DNA of 64,000 bases. Origin: Phycisphaeraceae bacterium. Lineage in GTDB: Bacteria; Planctomycetota; Phycisphaerae; Phycisphaerales; SM1A02. The notes beneath the pieces were generated by a model. The model made no database searches. It was not told the origin of the DNA and was given only the letters and a program-made list of their open reading frames with translations. Both the position numbers and the translations under genes were made by a program. Each line of letters opens with the position of its first letter. Position 1 is the stretch's first letter. Where the stretch lies: the NCBI GenBank assembly GCA_004213555.1, contig SHAP01000002.1, positions 124,001 to 188,000 on the forward strand, read 5' to 3'. This document shows positions 7,084 through 15,192 of the stretch, piece after piece.

Positions 7084-7895
7084 TTGTTCCTGTTGACGAT
7101 CTTGAAGATCCCCGGCTAGAGCCCTATCGCGACGTTCGGGATCGTGATTTGCGCGGACGAGACGACTTGTTCTTGGTGGAGTCCAAGCGTGTGGTGGCGC
7201 GCTTTGTCAAGCACCATGAACAGGTGCACAGTTTGTTGTTGTCTGAAGCCGCGGTGGACAACATGGAGGATGTTCTTCGCGACGTACCAGATTCCATTCC
7301 CGTCTATGTCACTTCGCTCGAGGGCATGATCCAGATTGCGGGCTTCCGGATCCATCGCGGGGTCTTGGCGGCGGGGCATCGTCCGCACCACCGAAAGCTG
7401 GAAGCCCAAACCCGTCTCGCGGGCTTGGCCACTCCGGGACGCAAGCGGGTGGTGGTGCCCGTTGGTGTCACCGATGTGGACAACATCGGCTCTATTTTTC
7501 GCAACGTGGCTGGGTTTGAGGCCGATGCGGTGGTGTTGGATGCCGCTTGTGCCGACCCGCTGTATCGCAAAGCGTCTCGGGTGTCGGTGGGCCACGTTTT
7601 CAGCATCCCATGGGGGGTCGCGTCCAATTTGTTTGAGACCTTGAACTGGCTTCGTTTGCTGCAATTTCGGATCATCGCCCTCGAGACTGGTCCTCGTTCG
7701 GTGGATCTTCGCCGCGTCGAGCCAGGTGAACGTGATGTTCTTTTGGTCGGTGCCGAAGCGACCGGGATTCCAGACGACGTCTTGGCGGCTTGCGATGAAG
7801 TGGTCAACATTCCGATGGCCTCGGCGGTGCCGAGCCTGAATGTCTCGGTGGCGACTGCGGTTGCCCTGCACGAATGGAACCGTGATCTGCTCTGA
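7080..7895 (+). CDS. TrmH/SpoU family RNA methyltransferase
   Basis: A 271-residue SPOUT-class methyltransferase. The C-terminal trefoil-knot motifs are clear: VTDVDNIGSIFRNVAGFEADAV (motif 1), DVLLVGAEATGIPDDVL (motif 2) and NIPMASAVPSLNVSVATAVALHEW (motif 3). An N-terminal RNA-binding region precedes it, with FLVESKRVVARFV. Such enzymes 2'-O-methylate tRNA or rRNA using S-adenosylmethionine; the target nucleotide cannot be told from sequence alone. It is translationally coupled to cysE through a 4-base GTGA overlap and is probably in the same transcript. Confidence 0.88.
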   Translation: MIVPVDDLEDPRLEPYRDVRDRDLRGRDDLFLVESKRVVARFVKHHEQVHSLLLSEAAVDNMEDVLRDVPDSIPVYVTSLEGMIQIAGFRIHRGVLAAGHRPHHRKLEAQTRLAGLATPGRKRVVVPVGVTDVDNIGSIFRNVAGFEADAVVLDAACADPLYRKASRVSVGHVFSIPWGVASNLFETLNWLRLLQFRIIALETGPRSVDLRRVEPGERDVLLVGAEATGIPDDVLAACDEVVNIPMASAVPSLNVSVATAVALHEWNRDLL

Positions 7896-7940
7896 AAGCC
7901 TGAAGAGTCTTCCTGCAAGCAACCCTTGTTTCGGGTTTCG

Positions 7941-8975
7941 CTAGTCGCGGTTTCGCGCTCGCCTCAGTTTGGGATTTCCCAATTGCCCACAGGCGGCCAT
8001 GGCGTCACGGCCCATGGTGCGGCGGCGTTTGGTTCGAAGTCCTGCGTCTCGAGCTTCTTCGCAAAACGCGATCACTTCGGATTCGGTTGGGGCCGGCCAA
8101 GGAGAGTCGCGGATGGGGTTGTAAGGAATGACATTCAGATTGACCGACAGCCCGGCCAAGAACTCGGCGACTTGATTGGCATGACCAGGCGCATTGTTCA
8201 CACCAGGAATCAGGACGTATTCCACCAAGATGGGCAGTCGGTCTCCCGCGGGCCACGCATCCATGGCCGCGCGGAGATTTGCAAGCGGTTCTGCTCGGTT
8301 GACGGGCATGATGGATTGGCGAACCTCGTCGTTGGGCGCATTCAAACTGACCGCCAAGCGGAGTTGGCGAAAACCTGATTCGTTGGCAAACTTGGCCAAG
8401 CGTTCAATGCCCTGCGCTCGACCTACCGTAGAAACCGAAATTCGTGAAGGGGCAATGGCGGGTCCGCCATGCTCGGTCAAGACTCGGATGGCTTGGAGAA
8501 CCTCTTTGATGTTGTCGGTGGGTTCGCCCATGCCCATGAACACGATGTTGGTGATGGTTTGCTGTTCGCTGTGACGCGCGGCGAACCACTGGCCCACGAT
8601 CTCGTCTGCAGTGAGTTGCTTTCTTCGGCCCAAGGTCGCGGTTTCGCAAAATCGACAGCCCATCGCGCACCCAACTTGAGAAGAAACACAAAGACTGGTG
8701 CGGATCCGTCCGGTGCGGCCCCGTTGGGGCAGGATGACACTTTCGGTTTCCAAGCCCCCTTCAAGCTGTTGGGCAAATTTCAGGGTGGAGCCATCGGGTT
8801 CACGACGCACGACGGGCATGGAGGGAAGTTGGACTTTGCCCTCGAAGGCGGCAGGGAGGGTCCCCTCACGAAACAGTTGACGCCAGCCGCGGGCGGCGGC
8901 GGCGGGGGTCAGATCCAGATGTTTGGCCTCGGCCACGAATTGTGACTCGGTCAGGCCCAAAATCCCAACGCTCAT
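7941..8975 (-). CDS. rlmN: 23S rRNA (adenine-2503-C2)-methyltransferase RlmN-like radical SAM enzyme
   Basis: A 344-residue radical SAM enzyme. CAMGCRFC is the CxxxCxxC cluster motif, VFMGMGEPTDNI the SAM-contacting GEP loop, LRLAVSLNAPNDEVR and VLIPGVNN follow, and RTMGRDAMAACGQL carries the second catalytic Cys near the C-terminus. Family members methylate C2 of A2503 in 23S rRNA and A37 in some tRNAs. After the cluster the sequence is ETATLGRRKQLTADEI, not the usual TG-x-x-G-x-x-RNLT, so this is a divergent branch. The start at 8975 was chosen over a longer frame because it leaves 17 bases to the divergent ferredoxin gene and fits family length. Confidence 0.88.
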   Translation of the reverse strand: MSVGILGLTESQFVAEAKHLDLTPAAAARGWRQLFREGTLPAAFEGKVQLPSMPVVRREPDGSTLKFAQQLEGGLETESVILPQRGRTGRIRTSLCVSSQVGCAMGCRFCETATLGRRKQLTADEIVGQWFAARHSEQQTITNIVFMGMGEPTDNIKEVLQAIRVLTEHGGPAIAPSRISVSTVGRAQGIERLAKFANESGFRQLRLAVSLNAPNDEVRQSIMPVNRAEPLANLRAAMDAWPAGDRLPILVEYVLIPGVNNAPGHANQVAEFLAGLSVNLNVIPYNPIRDSPWPAPTESEVIAFCEEARDAGLRTKRRRTMGRDAMAACGQLGNPKLRRARNRD

Positions 8976-8992
8976 GCGACTAGGATACGGGC

Positions 8993-9391
8993 ATGCACAT
9001 GGGCCACAGCGAATTCGCGCACGCCGAAAAAACCGTTTCGGTGACATTTCATCTCGACGATCCTCATGCCTTGACCGACACCGATCAGGCGGTCTGGGAG
9101 CTGAAAGCCGCCAAAGGGCAGCCGCTTCTTGAAGTTGCGGTCCATGCCGGTATCAACATCGAACACGCCTGCGGGGGCGTCTGCGCTTGTTCCACCTGTC
9201 ACGTGTACGTCACCCAAGGGATGTCCGATTGCTCGGAAGCCGACGAAGACGAGGAAGATCGTGTTGAGGAAGCCCCCGGGCTCCAGATCAACTCGCGTCT
9301 TTGCTGTCAGGCGGTCGTCGAAGGGGATGGACCGATTGTCGTGCACGTTCCATCGTGGAATCGCAACGCGGTGAAGGAAGTGCCTCACTGA
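8993..9391 (+). CDS. fdx: [2Fe-2S] ferredoxin, adrenodoxin type
   Basis: A 132-residue plant/adrenodoxin-fold ferredoxin. The ligands follow C-x5-C-x2-C in HACGGVCACSTC with the fourth Cys in SRLCCQAVV. Two extra Cys (GVC and LCC) lie beside the ligands. The acidic stretch EADEDEEDRVEEA matches the partner-binding region of ISC-type ferredoxins. The N-terminus is about 20 residues longer than the short forms. No isc or suf genes lie near. Its partner could be a radical SAM enzyme such as the divergent RlmN, but that is speculation based only on position. Confidence 0.9.
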   Translation: MHMGHSEFAHAEKTVSVTFHLDDPHALTDTDQAVWELKAAKGQPLLEVAVHAGINIEHACGGVCACSTCHVYVTQGMSDCSEADEDEEDRVEEAPGLQINSRLCCQAVVEGDGPIVVHVPSWNRNAVKEVPH

Positions 9392-9401
9392 TCGCAGAGG
9401 G

Positions 9402-9584
9402 TCAGGCCTCGGGCTCATCGTCTGAAGGAAAAGCCTTGCCTCCTTCTTGACGCTGCAACAACCGAAATGCCAAAACACCCACGGCGACCATCGAGATGGT
9501 CATGAGTGCGGCTTTGGTCCCCATCGCGCTGAACATCAGCCAGCCCAGGGCCCCAACAACCAATGCGACAATCACTGGAAACAT
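9402..9584 (-). CDS. Small two-helix membrane protein
   Basis: About 60 residues with two predicted membrane helices (FPVIVALVVGALGWLMF and AALMTISMVAVGVLAFRLL) and a charged cytoplasmic tail (RQEGGKAFPSDDEPEA). The ATG at 9584 starts 2 bases after the stop of phenylalanine hydroxylase; a TTG at 9590 would overlap that stop instead. It is probably the last gene of the phhA transcript. No function is recognisable. The tight coupling and clean hydrophobic pattern argue that it is real. Confidence 0.65.
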   Translation of the reverse strand: MFPVIVALVVGALGWLMFSAMGTKAALMTISMVAVGVLAFRLLQRQEGGKAFPSDDEPEA

Positions 9585-9586
9585 GA

Positions 9587-10411
9587 TCAAGCAGGCTGCA
9601 GGCGGCCAGCATACGAGAGCATGGCTTCGCGCAATTGATCAAAAGAATCGAGCACATACAAGATGGGCTGGTAATGATCGATTTCAAAAGGGGTAGCGAT
9701 CACTTGTTCCAGATCAAAAGCGCGACGCTCCACGTCGGAACTTTCCAATGCGTGTCGAGATTCTCCGGGACTGGAGATCAATCCTGACCCGTAGACCTTG
9801 AGGCGTTCGTCCTCTTGAATCAAACCAAACTCCACCGTGAACCAGAAAAGACGGGCCAACTCCTCGGTTTGCTGATCTGTGGTGGCGTGCAGCGCGGCTT
9901 GACCGTACGTCTGCAGGAAGTCCGCAAAGACCGGATCCGCGTGCAGAGGGACATGTCCGAACACATCGTGGAAGATGTCCGGCTCGGGCAGGTAATCCAA
10001 ACGTTCCAAAGGACGAATCACAATGGTGGTGGGAAATCTTCGCGCGGCCAAGCACGCGAAAAACGCTTTCGCGGGGATGTAGCCAGGAACGGGGACGGAG
10101 TTCCAGCCGGTGCGCGGCTCAAGCCGCGCGTTCAGTTGCTTGATGTTGGGAATACCGTCGGGCTTGAGGCCAATGGCTTCGGCGCCGTCCAAATACACCT
10201 GAGAAGCGCGCTCGGGGAGGTACGCCATTTGTTCGGCGTAGAGCTGGCGCCACGCTTCTTGGTTGTCTTGGGTGTAGCCGTCGTATCTCTGACTGATAAA
10301 CATCGGCTCAATGTTTTCGTGGCCGGGGTGGCCAAACGCATCGGCCGCGTCCTGTGCCGCTTGCGCTTCTTGATCATCAATCATGGCGTGGTTGAGGGAT
10401 GCCGAATCCAT
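9587..10411 (-). CDS. phhA: Phenylalanine 4-monooxygenase
   Basis: A 274-residue single-domain aromatic amino acid hydroxylase converting phenylalanine to tyrosine with tetrahydropterin, Fe(II) and O2. Iron ligands are the two His of DIFHDVFGHVPL and the Glu of WFTVEFGLI. RTGWNSVPVPGYIP and the IRPLERLDYLPEPD segment are family hallmarks. It lacks the regulatory ACT domain of animal enzymes, as expected in bacteria. The ATG at 10411 is preceded by AAGGAG at good spacing. The cofactor-recycling partner PhhB is encoded at 3161-3463. The enoyl-CoA hydratase gene lies 47 bases upstream on the same strand. Confidence 0.95.
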   Translation of the reverse strand: MDSASLNHAMIDDQEAQAAQDAADAFGHPGHENIEPMFISQRYDGYTQDNQEAWRQLYAEQMAYLPERASQVYLDGAEAIGLKPDGIPNIKQLNARLEPRTGWNSVPVPGYIPAKAFFACLAARRFPTTIVIRPLERLDYLPEPDIFHDVFGHVPLHADPVFADFLQTYGQAALHATTDQQTEELARLFWFTVEFGLIQEDERLKVYGSGLISSPGESRHALESSDVERRAFDLEQVIATPFEIDHYQPILYVLDSFDQLREAMLSYAGRLQPA

Positions 10412-10458
10412 ACATTCTCCTTGTTGCCCTGAACTCCTGAGTCTTCAGATTACCTGAA

Positions 10459-11241
10459 TCACCGGTTGCGCCATTCGGGTTTGCGTTTTTCAAGAAAGGC
10501 CTGCATGCCTTCTTTTTGATCTTCGGTGCCAAAGCAACTGTAGAACAGATTGCGTTCGGCCAGAATGCCACCTTCGAGGGGGGTTTCGTACGCCACTTCA
10601 ACTGCTTCTTTGGCCAGCCGGACGGCCAGTGGTGCCTGTTTTGAGATTTCGACGCCAATGGCAACCATGGCTTCTGCAAATCCTTCGGTGGGCAGCACCC
10701 TGCTGACCAATCCAATCCGAAGTGCTTCGTTGGCGTCAAGCATGCGTCCGGTGAGGCACATGTCCATGGCCATCGCTCGCCCCACACTGCGGGCCAGTCT
10801 CTGGGTTCCCCCGGCGCCGGGGATGACGCCGATGCTGACCTCGGGCTGTCCAAACTTGGCGTTGTCAGACGCCACGGCAAGATCGCACAACATCGCCAGT
10901 TCGCAGCCCCCACCCAAGGCAAATCCACTCACGCCAGCCACCAATGGGGTGCGAATGCGGCGCAGTCGGTCCCAATCTTGGAATTGATCGCGCTGCTTCA
11001 TGTCGGCTACGGAGCGGGGGGCCATGTCCCCAATGTCCGCACCTGCCGCAAAGGCCCGTTCCGATCCGAGGATCAGAATGCACTTGATCTCTGGATCTTC
11101 ATCAAAGGCTTCGGCCGCTGCCGCCAATTTGGACATCAATTCGGGATTGAGCGCGTTCAACACCTTGGGGCGGTGCAATTGCAACACTCCGACGGGTCCC
11201 TCGTTTTTCACAATCAGTGGTTCAGGGTTGGCTTCGGTCAT
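10459..11241 (-). CDS. Enoyl-CoA hydratase/isomerase family protein
   Basis: A 260-residue crotonase-fold enzyme. The oxyanion-hole segment is AFAAGADIGDM. Both catalytic glutamates of a hydratase appear to be present, in GGGCELAMLCDLAVA and PEVSIGVIPGAGGTQRL, so hydration of enoyl-CoA to 3-hydroxyacyl-CoA is the likely reaction. The helical C-terminal trimerisation part (KQAPLAVRLAKEAVEVA) is intact. It lies upstream of phenylalanine hydroxylase on the same strand, which may hint at aromatic amino acid catabolism, but other fatty acid or phenylacetate genes are absent here and the substrate is open. Confidence 0.9.
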   Translation of the reverse strand: MTEANPEPLIVKNEGPVGVLQLHRPKVLNALNPELMSKLAAAAEAFDEDPEIKCILILGSERAFAAGADIGDMAPRSVADMKQRDQFQDWDRLRRIRTPLVAGVSGFALGGGCELAMLCDLAVASDNAKFGQPEVSIGVIPGAGGTQRLARSVGRAMAMDMCLTGRMLDANEALRIGLVSRVLPTEGFAEAMVAIGVEISKQAPLAVRLAKEAVEVAYETPLEGGILAERNLFYSCFGTEDQKEGMQAFLEKRKPEWRNR

Positions 11242-11267
11242 GCCGCAGAGGATACGCTCCCGACGCT

Positions 11268-12125
11268 TTGTCTTCGATTTTGGAATATCTTGTTTTGCCG
11301 ATTCTGGGGTTTGTCATCTTGTACCTCTTGGTCTTGCGATCGGTGTACCGGGCGGTGGTCCGCCCTCCCCGAGTGCGTGAAGGATGGGCTTTGGGCCGTG
11401 GATTGCCTTTGGATCCCGATCACCTTGGGGTCCCTTGGAGTGAGGTTGAAGGTCTGGATTCGGCTTGGATCTTGGAAGGCAGCGGCACCACCAATTGGCT
11501 TCTTTTGCATGGACACGGACGATCCCGTCGAGTTTGGATGCATGTGCTTCCAGAGTTGTTGCCACATGCCGGTTCCGTGGTGGTGGTGGATTTCCCTGGG
11601 CATGGTGATGCCGATGGAGAAGTGCAGTTGGGCCGCTGCGAACACGAGGCCTTGGCCAGTTGGCTGGAGTCTTCAGGGGCTCGCTGGTGCGTGGCCGGCA
11701 TGTCGATGGGAGCTGGCGTCGCGCTGCGTTTGGCGGCCCAAGCCGAGTGTGTGGATGGAGCCATGGGACTGGGGGCCGGAGACCTCGCGGAGGCCCTGGC
11801 AGGCAAGCTTCGCAAGAAAGGTCTCCCGCGGGACATCTTGGTGACACCAGTGTGTTGGTGGCTGAAGCGGCGGGGACGGCTTCCTGGCCCGCTGCACGAG
11901 ATCGCTCCGATATGTCCGATCGGGTTGGTGCACGGGGCGCAGGACGAGGTTGCCCCTATGGAGAGCATGCAACATCTGGCGGCCGAGAAAAATTGGTCCT
12001 TCGAGTCGTTGCCGGATGCGGGACATGATTTGCTTGGCCCCGCACACGCGGGTTCGGTGGCTCGCCTCATGCAGGACTTCGCCGACAGGTACGATTCTGC
12101 CCATGACGATCAGAACCGAACGTGA
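11268..12125 (+). CDS. Membrane-anchored alpha/beta hydrolase
   Basis: A roughly 285-residue alpha/beta hydrolase with one N-terminal membrane helix (LEYLVLPILGFVILYLLVL). LLHGHGRSRRVW is the oxyanion region, GMSMGAG the nucleophile elbow, HGAQDEV carries the acid and DAGHDLL the His. VVVDFPGHGDADG is the usual core strand. The TTG at 11268 is preferred because it avoids running into the divergent enoyl-CoA hydratase; a GTG at 11217 is possible. The 3' end overlaps fumC by 23 bases. The substrate is unknown; the family includes BEM46-like and lysophospholipase-like proteins. Confidence 0.8.
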   Translation: MSSILEYLVLPILGFVILYLLVLRSVYRAVVRPPRVREGWALGRGLPLDPDHLGVPWSEVEGLDSAWILEGSGTTNWLLLHGHGRSRRVWMHVLPELLPHAGSVVVVDFPGHGDADGEVQLGRCEHEALASWLESSGARWCVAGMSMGAGVALRLAAQAECVDGAMGLGAGDLAEALAGKLRKKGLPRDILVTPVCWWLKRRGRLPGPLHEIAPICPIGLVHGAQDEVAPMESMQHLAAEKNWSFESLPDAGHDLLGPAHAGSVARLMQDFADRYDSAHDDQNRT

Positions 12126-13548
12126 TTCCATGGGGGAGATGGAAGTCCCCTCGGACATCTTGCACGGCGCTTCGACCCAGCGGGCCGTGTTGAATTTCCC
12201 CATCAGCGGACGGCCGGTCCCGGCCGCCGTGATCCAAGCTTTTGCGCATCTCAAAGAAGCTTGTGCAGCAGTGAATGCAGAACTGGGGCGTCTGGAGCCT
12301 CCGGTTGCGAAAGCCATTGCTGAAGCGGCCCAAACGATTCGCGATGGCTTGAATGGAGACGGGGGGGCGTTGGTCTCTGGATCTGAAGGTCGGCAGGCCA
12401 TGGATCATTTTCCGGTGGATGTGTTCCAAACCGGAAGTGGCACCAGCACCAACATGAACGTCAACGAAGTGCTCTCCAACTTGGCCTGTTTGGCGGCCGC
12501 GCAACCCATCGGAGCGAAGAATCCGGTGCACCCCAACGACCATGCCAACATGGGGCAGTCTTCAAACGACACTTTCCCCACCGCCATGCAGGTGGCGGGA
12601 GCGGAGGCCATCACCCGTTCGTTGGTTCCTGCCTTGACCCGTTTGCGTGACGCCCTGCGAGAAAAAGCCGACGCCTTTTCGGAGATTGTCAAGTTGGGAC
12701 GTACCCACTTGATGGATGCCACGCCGATCACTTTGGGGCAGGAGTTCTCTGGTTACGCGGACCAAATCGACAAAGCCATTGGCCGAGCGGAATCCGCGGC
12801 TTCCGCGTTGGCTTCCAACCTTCCGATCGGGGGCACCGCGGTCGGCACTGGCATCAATACCCATCCGGAGTTTGGAGCCAAGGTGGCCCAGCGGCTGACC
12901 GAGGCGCTGGGGATTTCATTTGCCGAGGCCGACAATCATTTTGAAGCCCAAGCCACCCGCGACTGTGTGGTCGAGGCCTCCGGCTTCTTGCGTACGGTTG
13001 CGGTCTCGTTCACCAAGATTGCCAACGACCTGCGTTGGATGGGATCTGGTCCACGAGGGGGGTTGTTTGAGATTGCATTGCCGGCGGTTCAACCGGGATC
13101 GTCCATTATGCCTGGCAAGGTCAACCCTGTGATCTGTGAATCCGCCATGATGGTCGCTTGCCGGGTGCAAGGCAACGACTTGGCGGTCGCGCTGGGGGGT
13201 ACCGGTGGGGTGGGCTCGCTGTTGGAACTGAATGTGGCCATGCCCATGATGGCCGATGCCTTTTTGGATTCGGTGGGTCTGTTGTCGGCGACCGCTGACA
13301 TGCTGGTGGACCGTTGCTTGAATAGTTTGGAACCCAACTTGTCCGAGATCGAGCGTCACTTGGAACGCAGCTTGATGACCTGCACGGCTTTGGCCCCGGT
13401 GATTGGTTACGACGAAGCTGCCGATATTGCCAAGGTGGCGTTTAAAAATGGATCGACCGTTCGCGAAGAGACGCTCCGCCGCGGGTTGGTGGAACCCGAA
13501 GAGTTGGATCGTCTGCTCGATCCCGGGAGCATGACCCGTCCAGCTTGA
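12103..13548 (+). CDS. fumC: Class II fumarate hydratase
   Basis: A 481-residue fumarase of the aspartase/fumarase superfamily that interconverts fumarate and malate in the TCA cycle. Visible motifs are GSGTSTNMNVNEV, PVHPNDHANMGQSSNDTFPTAM, KLGRTHLMDATP and the signature loop GSSIMPGKVNP. Residue choices (TGSGTS, NDHANMGQSSND) match fumarase rather than aspartase. The ATG at 12103 gives the normal family length and overlaps the end of the hydrolase gene. The C-terminus ends in a short tail after the FKNGSTVREE segment. No oxygen-sensitive class I fumarase is present. Confidence 0.94.
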   Translation: MTIRTERDSMGEMEVPSDILHGASTQRAVLNFPISGRPVPAAVIQAFAHLKEACAAVNAELGRLEPPVAKAIAEAAQTIRDGLNGDGGALVSGSEGRQAMDHFPVDVFQTGSGTSTNMNVNEVLSNLACLAAAQPIGAKNPVHPNDHANMGQSSNDTFPTAMQVAGAEAITRSLVPALTRLRDALREKADAFSEIVKLGRTHLMDATPITLGQEFSGYADQIDKAIGRAESAASALASNLPIGGTAVGTGINTHPEFGAKVAQRLTEALGISFAEADNHFEAQATRDCVVEASGFLRTVAVSFTKIANDLRWMGSGPRGGLFEIALPAVQPGSSIMPGKVNPVICESAMMVACRVQGNDLAVALGGTGGVGSLLELNVAMPMMADAFLDSVGLLSATADMLVDRCLNSLEPNLSEIERHLERSLMTCTALAPVIGYDEAADIAKVAFKNGSTVREETLRRGLVEPEELDRLLDPGSMTRPA

Positions 13549-13566
13549 GCTGGATGGCCTGCGCGT

Positions 13567-15192
13567 ATGTTCGGCATGTTGTCTCGTCTCGATCGCATGG
13601 TGATCAGAGAGACCTTGCGCTCGGTGGGATACACCTTGGCGGTGGTGTTGGTGCTCGCGGTCTTTGGCGCGGCCCTTCGTCCACTGGGCCGGGGCGATTT
13701 TGATTCCGCGAGGGACATGGCGGAATTCCTGTTTCTGGTGGCCTTGCCCATGCTCGAATATTCCTTGCCCTTGGCCGCCGGGCTTGGTGCGACCCTTGCG
13801 GTGTACCGCATGGCGAACGATGGAGAAGTGGTGACGGCCGCGGCATGTGGACGTTCTCCATTTCGGATGGTGCTTCCGGTCGCGATTGGCGGCTTGATGG
13901 CGGGTCTCTTTTTGGCCGGTTTGTCGAATTTTGTGGTCCCCCGTGCCTGGGCCGCGGCAGAAGGGGTCGTGGCGCGTGGGCTGGCCAGCGCTTTGGCCCG
14001 CTCGGTCGAACGGGGGGAAGCCTTTGATACCGGTGATGTCTGGATCCATGCCGCGAATGGCGCGCGATTGGGACCAGAAAAACGGGCGGGACTTGAAGAT
14101 CGAGTGCAGCTCGATCGGGTCACCATTGTTTCTCGGGATGCTGAAGGCTTGCCCAGTTCCGACATCAGTGCTCGCCGCATCGACATTTTGGTGTACGCCG
14201 CGGATGGAAACCGGCCTCGCGAACTGGAACTCAGAATGCGTGATGCGGTGATGAGTCGTCCGGAGGATGGTGTCTTGGCATCGATTGCCGATCCCAAGCC
14301 AATCCGGATGTACGACCCCGAGGATCCACGCCGAAGACGAGCCAAAGTTCAAACCTCTGCCGAGCTTACACGCTGGATGGAAGAGCCAGACCGTTCCCCC
14401 AAGGTGATGAAAATTCTGGAAGTGTTGGCCAAAGCCGAGCGTGACCAACGGGTCATGGCCAACGTTGACGAGCGTTTACGCGAAGTGGGGTTTGTGGAAC
14501 TTCGATCGCCGGCAGACGGAGAGGTTTGGCAGCTTTCGGCTCAAGGCGTGGATCAAGACGGAAGATGTTTGGGGAAGGTCCAATTGCGACGTCGATCAGA
14601 AGACCTCACGCGATCTCTCTCGGCTTCGACCGCTTCCATTCAAGTCACCGATGCAGGTGTTTCCACGTCTCGAGGAATGCAGCAGTGGCTGGGTCGAGCC
14701 GACGCCGCAGAGACGGGCATTCGTTTGCATCTGCCGCAGGCCAAAGTGGGACAAGAGCCCGAGGCTCGGGAGGTGTTCCTGAACGACTTGCAATTGACGA
14801 GTGTTGATTTGCAAGCGCCTGTCCTGACCTGGCAGGCGATCAAACCCCGCATCGCTTCCGTCGACGCATCGACCCGTCGCCTTTTGGAACGTGTGGTGGA
14901 TCGCACGTTCCGGGAATCCATTTCGAACCGATGGTTCCGTGTGGCCATGCCCGCCACTTTGCCGGGTCTTGCGTTGTTGGGCGCGACCTTGGCCCTGCGC
15001 ATGAGGGGGCGGCCATTGCTTTTGGTGTGGTCGGTGGCCTACATGCCAGCCCTGTTTTCCATGCTTTTGGTTGTGGCGGGAGCCAACGCGGTTCGTACCG
15101 GTCTCGACAACGGGATTTGGATCATGTTGGCGGGACCAGTCTTGCCACTGGTCTTTGGCGCTCTGGCGGCCGTTCGGAGTCGACCGGCATGA
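13567..15192 (+). CDS. LptF/LptG family permease with enlarged periplasmic domain
   Basis: A 541-residue YjgP/YjgQ family protein. Typical features are membrane helices at about residues 20-40, 55-80 and 100-125, a long extramembrane region, and three C-terminal helices starting near residue 450 (RVAMPATLPGLALLGATLAL). The family forms the LptB2FG exporter, which extracts lipopolysaccharide from the inner membrane. LptF/G proteins are usually about 360 residues; here the region between the two helix groups is about 300 residues, nearly twice normal. It overlaps the second permease gene by ATGA, so both are co-translated. The LptB ATPase is not in the window. Confidence 0.85.
   Translation: MFGMLSRLDRMVIRETLRSVGYTLAVVLVLAVFGAALRPLGRGDFDSARDMAEFLFLVALPMLEYSLPLAAGLGATLAVYRMANDGEVVTAAACGRSPFRMVLPVAIGGLMAGLFLAGLSNFVVPRAWAAAEGVVARGLASALARSVERGEAFDTGDVWIHAANGARLGPEKRAGLEDRVQLDRVTIVSRDAEGLPSSDISARRIDILVYAADGNRPRELELRMRDAVMSRPEDGVLASIADPKPIRMYDPEDPRRRRAKVQTSAELTRWMEEPDRSPKVMKILEVLAKAERDQRVMANVDERLREVGFVELRSPADGEVWQLSAQGVDQDGRCLGKVQLRRRSEDLTRSLSASTASIQVTDAGVSTSRGMQQWLGRADAAETGIRLHLPQAKVGQEPEAREVFLNDLQLTSVDLQAPVLTWQAIKPRIASVDASTRRLLERVVDRTFRESISNRWFRVAMPATLPGLALLGATLALRMRGRPLLLVWSVAYMPALFSMLLVVAGANAVRTGLDNGIWIMLAGPVLPLVFGALAAVRSRPA

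Noticed and set aside
7896-7940. AACCC-n7-GGGTT hairpin between trmH and rlmN as a bidirectional terminator
   Set aside because: The stem has 5 pairs and no proper T-tract follows, so it is not reported.
12916-14448. A long minus-strand frame across fumC and the LptF-like gene
   Set aside because: The sense strand has full fumarase and permease motifs. The antisense product is rich in His, Gln and Arg with no domain.
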